Positions 62,755 through 64,000 of a stretch of 64,000 nucleotides of DNA are shown piece by piece. The stretch comes from Bacillus proteolyticus. GTDB taxonomy: Bacteria; Bacillota; Bacilli; Bacillales; Bacillaceae_G. Each line of letters starts with the position of its first letter. Position 1 is the stretch's first letter. The stretch is from assembly GCF_001884065.1 (NCBI RefSeq), contig NZ_MACH01000052.1, positions 1 to 64,000 on the forward strand, written 5' to 3'. Made by a program: the position numbers and the translations under genes. Under the pieces are notes generated by a model. It saw only the letters and a program-made list of their open reading frames with translations, did not search any database and was not told the DNA's origin.

Positions 62755-64000
62755 ATGAAGAAAAAGACAAAAAAATGGGCTGGTGTATTTTCAGTATTAT
62801 TGAGTAGTTCGTTTGTGTTATCTGCTTGCGGGGGACAGGAAGATACGGCTTCTACAGAACCAGTTAAACAGCAAGATTTAAAAAATATAAAAATCGAAAA
62901 GATTGCTGCTACAGATAAGACGAAAGTACCCGATAAAGCAAAAAATCGAAAAGACACGTTAGTTGTTGGGATTAGTAAACCGGGTGGTGTCTTTTTACCA
63001 TACTTCCAGCAAAATGGTTGGGATGGAAATGTAACCTCTGTCATTTTTGCGTCGCTTGTATCGACAGATAAACAAGGAAAGCCAACTCCAGAATTAGCTG
63101 AGAAGTGGGATGTTTCTTCTGATCAGTTAACATATACATTCCATTTACGTAAAGATTTAAAATTTAGTGATGGTTCGCCATTAACAGCGGATGATGTAGC
63201 GTTCACATTGACGCTTTTACATGATAAGGCATATGAAGGAGAAATAGACATCTCTCAATATGCTGTTAAAGGTGGTAAAGAATATAAAGAAGGAAAAGCA
63301 ACTTCTATTGAAGGAATTCAAGTTGTTGATCCACAGACAATTAAAATTACGACTGAAAAAGTTAATTCGCAGACACTAACTGCTTTAGGTGGACCGGTGT
63401 TATCAAAAGCGTATTATGGAAAAGACTATAAACAAAATACAAGTTTAGATTATTTAAAAGAGTTATATGGAAAACCGATAGCTGCGGGGCCATATAAATT
63501 TGAAAAGTATATTCCAGGTCAAGAAGTTCGTTTTGTAGCAAACGAAAATTATTATGCAGGTAAGCCGAAAATTCCAAACTTCATTTATAAAATTACTGCT
63601 GGTGATACAAAACTCCAATTGTTCCAAACAGGCGAAGTTGACTATACTGGCCTAGGTACTGGTGATGAAATTCTTGAACAGGCGAAAGGTTTACAATTCG
63701 CGAACATTCAAATCGAAACAGCTGCATCATTTAACTATATTTATATGAATAATAATAAGCCGTACTTAAAAGATAAAAAGGTTCGCCAAGCACTTATTTA
63801 CGGGTTAGATCGTAAAAAATATGTTGATACAGCATTGAAAGGATACGGTACGGTAGCTAATGTACCAATTCATCCAACTTCTTGGGCTTATACAGAAGAA
63901 GGAGTTAATAAATATGAATACGACAAAGAAAAAGCGAAAAAATTATTAGATGAAGCAGGATGGAAAGTTGGTTCGGATGGAGTTCGTGAAAAAGATGGTC
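62755..64000 (+). CDS. Oligopeptide-binding lipoprotein, partial at window edge
   Basis: The first 415 codons of an SBP_bac_5 protein running off the window. Signal with lipobox VLSACGG (Cys about 23), signature LRKDLKFSDGSPLTADDVAF near 135 and IPGQEVRFVANENYYAGKPK near 255. The start follows TAGGGTGGGG. Paralogue of the frameshifted gene just upstream (tandem duplication). Confidence 0.93.
   Translation, partial: MKKKTKKWAGVFSVLLSSSFVLSACGGQEDTASTEPVKQQDLKNIKIEKIAATDKTKVPDKAKNRKDTLVVGISKPGGVFLPYFQQNGWDGNVTSVIFASLVSTDKQGKPTPELAEKWDVSSDQLTYTFHLRKDLKFSDGSPLTADDVAFTLTLLHDKAYEGEIDISQYAVKGGKEYKEGKATSIEGIQVVDPQTIKITTEKVNSQTLTALGGPVLSKAYYGKDYKQNTSLDYLKELYGKPIAAGPYKFEKYIPGQEVRFVANENYYAGKPKIPNFIYKITAGDTKLQLFQTGEVDYTGLGTGDEILEQAKGLQFANIQIETAASFNYIYMNNNKPYLKDKKVRQALIYGLDRKKYVDTALKGYGTVANVPIHPTSWAYTEEGVNKYEYDKEKAKKLLDEAGWKVGSDGVREKDG

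Overview
The window is low-GC Firmicute chromosome and looks like the Bacillus cereus group. The evidence is the order cdaA-cdaR-glmM-glmS with a glmS ribozyme, SAM-I (S-box) leaders, GGAGG-type ribosome binding sites, many OppA paralogues and short interspersed repeats of B. cereus-group type. All calls come from reading the sequence and from memory of protein families. No database search was run.

Layout. 0-9 kb is core: the end of a tRNA-Ala, glycerate kinase, arginase, then the c-di-AMP and cell-wall precursor operon cdaA-cdaR-glmM and ribozyme-controlled glmS. Just after glmS, at the classical Tn7 attachment site, lies a decayed tnsA remnant, followed by an S9 peptidase and a small unknown gene. 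11-24 kb holds a lipoprotein, an SDR enzyme, the S-box-controlled metQ-metN-metI methionine importer, an alcohol dehydrogenase-like enzyme, an FAD oxidoreductase with a half-length MFS protein, a large membrane protein and a Bcr/CflA drug exporter. 24-35 kb is a peptide-uptake region: an S-box-controlled five-gene Opp operon and two further OppA genes, one with its own S-box. 35-40 kb has an aldo/keto reductase, proC, glcU, and modAB divergent from a DNA-binding regulator.

40-53 kb is the most unusual part. Eight promoters share a 39-bp box (TTACA-N4-TGTAA-N6-YGTAA...ATTCGATAGT) that ends exactly 19 nt before a TATAAT-like -10 element. They drive very small genes of 25-42 codons, absent from ordinary ORF calls, plus a YxeA-family protein. 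The peptides fall into two families that are duplicated around plsC and rebuilt as a three-peptide operon near 52.5 kb. I know of no description of this regulon.

53-64 kb has an ABC-F protein behind a leader peptide and terminator (probable attenuation), an LnrJKLMN-like two-component/ABC system (linearmycin-type resistance), and two peptide-binding lipoproteins, the first frameshifted and the second cut by the window edge.

The recurring logic is RNA-level control: one ribozyme, three S-boxes, and two probable leader-peptide attenuators. Nutrient-import genes (methionine, peptides, glucose, molybdate) alternate with defence and export genes. There is no CRISPR array, no rRNA and no intact transposon.
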